Positions 62,884 to 64,000 of a stretch of DNA of 64,000 nucleotides are shown in pieces. The stretch comes from Congeria kusceri (taxonomy: Eukaryota; Mollusca; Bivalvia; Myida; Dreissenidae). The translations under genes and the position numbers were made by a program. The DNA lies in contig CM051027.1 in NCBI GenBank assembly GCA_027627225.1, positions 90,642,151 to 90,706,150 of the forward strand. Direction: 5' to 3'. Each line of letters opens with the position of its first letter. Positions within the stretch are counted from its first letter, which is position 1. Below the pieces are notes generated by a model. That model saw nothing but the letters and a program-made list of their open reading frames with translations, was not told the DNA's origin and ran no database searches.

Positions 62884-63340
62884 GGTGAATCTCATGAAAT
62901 ACATGCAAACGAGACATCACGTCATGGTGCCGTTCAGGAAATACAAACAGACACAGTGAAAACAAGCTATAGTTCTGTGTTCTTGTTTCTAACGTTAGTA
63001 TACTCAGTAGCTATTTTAATAGAGTGCCCAAATAATATTTCCTTTGAGATTTCGAATGCAAAAGCACGCAGACGTGCACCATTTCACCAACATAACTCAT
63101 TCAGAAAACACTATTATAACTGGCAATTTTCTAGACAATCGTTGCGGGCAATTCAACAATGAAGACGTTCACGGACAGAATGGTATCGCGCTAAATATAA
63201 CTGTTTTAGGCTCTGCAAATTCACGCTTATGTTGTGCAAACGGTCTGGCGTCTAACAGTAGTGGCTCCCTTGCGGAACCATATTCAAAAGGAGAAAACTG
63301 TAGCACAAATAAAATAACTATTCAGTATTATTTGCGTTAA
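62884..63340 (+). other. Candidate short coding exon(s), unknown product
   Basis: Two overlapping open frames stand out by balanced codon use in AT-rich surroundings. The first (to 63162) has a hydrophobic run, SSVFLFLTLVYSVAILIEC, like a signal or membrane segment, but no in-frame ATG. The second (ATG at 63056, stop at 63340) is Asn/Ser/Cys-rich ('NRCGQFNNEDVHGQNG', 'SRLCCANGLASNSSGS', 'GENCSTNKITIQYYLR') with several N-glycosylation-type NxS/T sites. 'GGCAATTTTCTAG' at about 63123-63135 could be a splice acceptor giving a terminal exon of about 68 codons. AATAAA follows the stop within about 10 nt. I recognise no family, so the function is unknown and even the gene status is uncertain. Confidence 0.28.
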
Positions 63341-63349
63341 TTTTAAAAT

Positions 63350-64000
63350 AAAACGATATAATATATAATAGTATAAGACACAAAATCTCAATACAAATCA
63401 GTTTTATATATTTCAAATAAAGGTTAACATATAATAAATAACTTTCAAAGGTATTTAGTGGGACTTAGATTTAAATTAACTTAAAATTCAAGTACGCAGT
63501 AACAAATATACAGTAATCGTGTTGATTTGCTTATCTGCACACACTGATGTACAAATATCATAATATAATCTGGGTATAATGGAAAACACCTTAATGTAAA
63601 GATAACAGGAGGCTTATCTGGTGGAATTTGGGTTTTGTTATGATCTGTTCTTTGTAGGTCATAGAAAAAATACCAACAACAAGGTATTGTCAATACACAC
63701 GCGTTAAGCATATGTTTATAAATAACCTGATCATTATCGCGTGATAGCACATTGGGACAGCACAAACAGGAGAACAAAAAATAATATTCCTAATCGCACC
63801 CACGTGTCACTAAAAAACACACGCACGGCAGTTCTGTCTGTGCCGTGATAAGATACTAGTTCAGGTAAGAATATTGTTATTTTTATATATTTTATACTTG
63901 TACATGATTGTTGTGAACAGTTATTTTTTCTAAGTAAATATATTATACATAGAAAGAGATTATTTTACTGAAATAAGATTATGATGTTAGCATTGTTAAG
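63350..64000. other. Unassigned DNA to window end
   Basis: The minus-strand 98-codon open frame at 63481-63777 has no recognised features. 'CACACGCACGGCAGTTCTGT' then 'CTGTGCCGTGATAAG' is a short imperfect inverted pair around 63821-63850. Confidence 0.4.

Overview
This window is AT-rich, intron- and repeat-dominated animal DNA. The best-supported gene is a secreted neuropeptide precursor whose peptides resemble molluscan buccalins (allatostatin-A type), so the source is most likely a mollusc. A tRNA-derived SINE and diverse LINE relics fit a bivalve, but that finer placement is inference. I see no bacterial, organellar or viral gene content and no convincing tRNA, rRNA or other RNA gene.

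Layout. Positions 1-26 kb hold almost only repeats. A non-coding block of about 1.7-1.9 kb occurs in five full or partial copies, all on the same strand (about 1.26, 8.13, 11.16, 17.8 and 24.8 kb). With it lie a second duplicated block (0.1 and 3.7 kb), local tandem arrays, perfect hairpins and two SINE copies. Positions 26-33 kb hold small foldback/MITE-like elements with long terminal inverted repeats and otherwise unassigned DNA. The neuropeptide exon is on the minus strand at 33258-34154, with a splice acceptor just upstream and a poly(A) signal downstream.

Positions 35169-40559 form a composite mobile element. It has about 60-bp terminal inverted repeats and a 6-bp target duplication (AATATC). 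Inside are palindromic motif arrays, two 5'-truncated LINE insertions with their own target duplications, and a 1.1-kb TA-flanked DNA transposon set into a tandem of about 370-bp units. Uninterrupted neighbouring repeat units act as internal 'empty sites', so the nesting can be read directly.

Positions 41-48 kb carry a roughly 480-bp TAC/ACT trinucleotide array, a 127-bp tandem array with A-B-A-B structure, a 29-bp tandem array and smaller microsatellites. Positions 50-64 kb hold another palindromic element, a SINE with a clean 12-bp target duplication, two minus-strand LINE remnants, a dispersed repeat family and a possible short terminal exon near 63 kb. Apart from the neuropeptide precursor, every recognisable coding sequence is a transposon relic.
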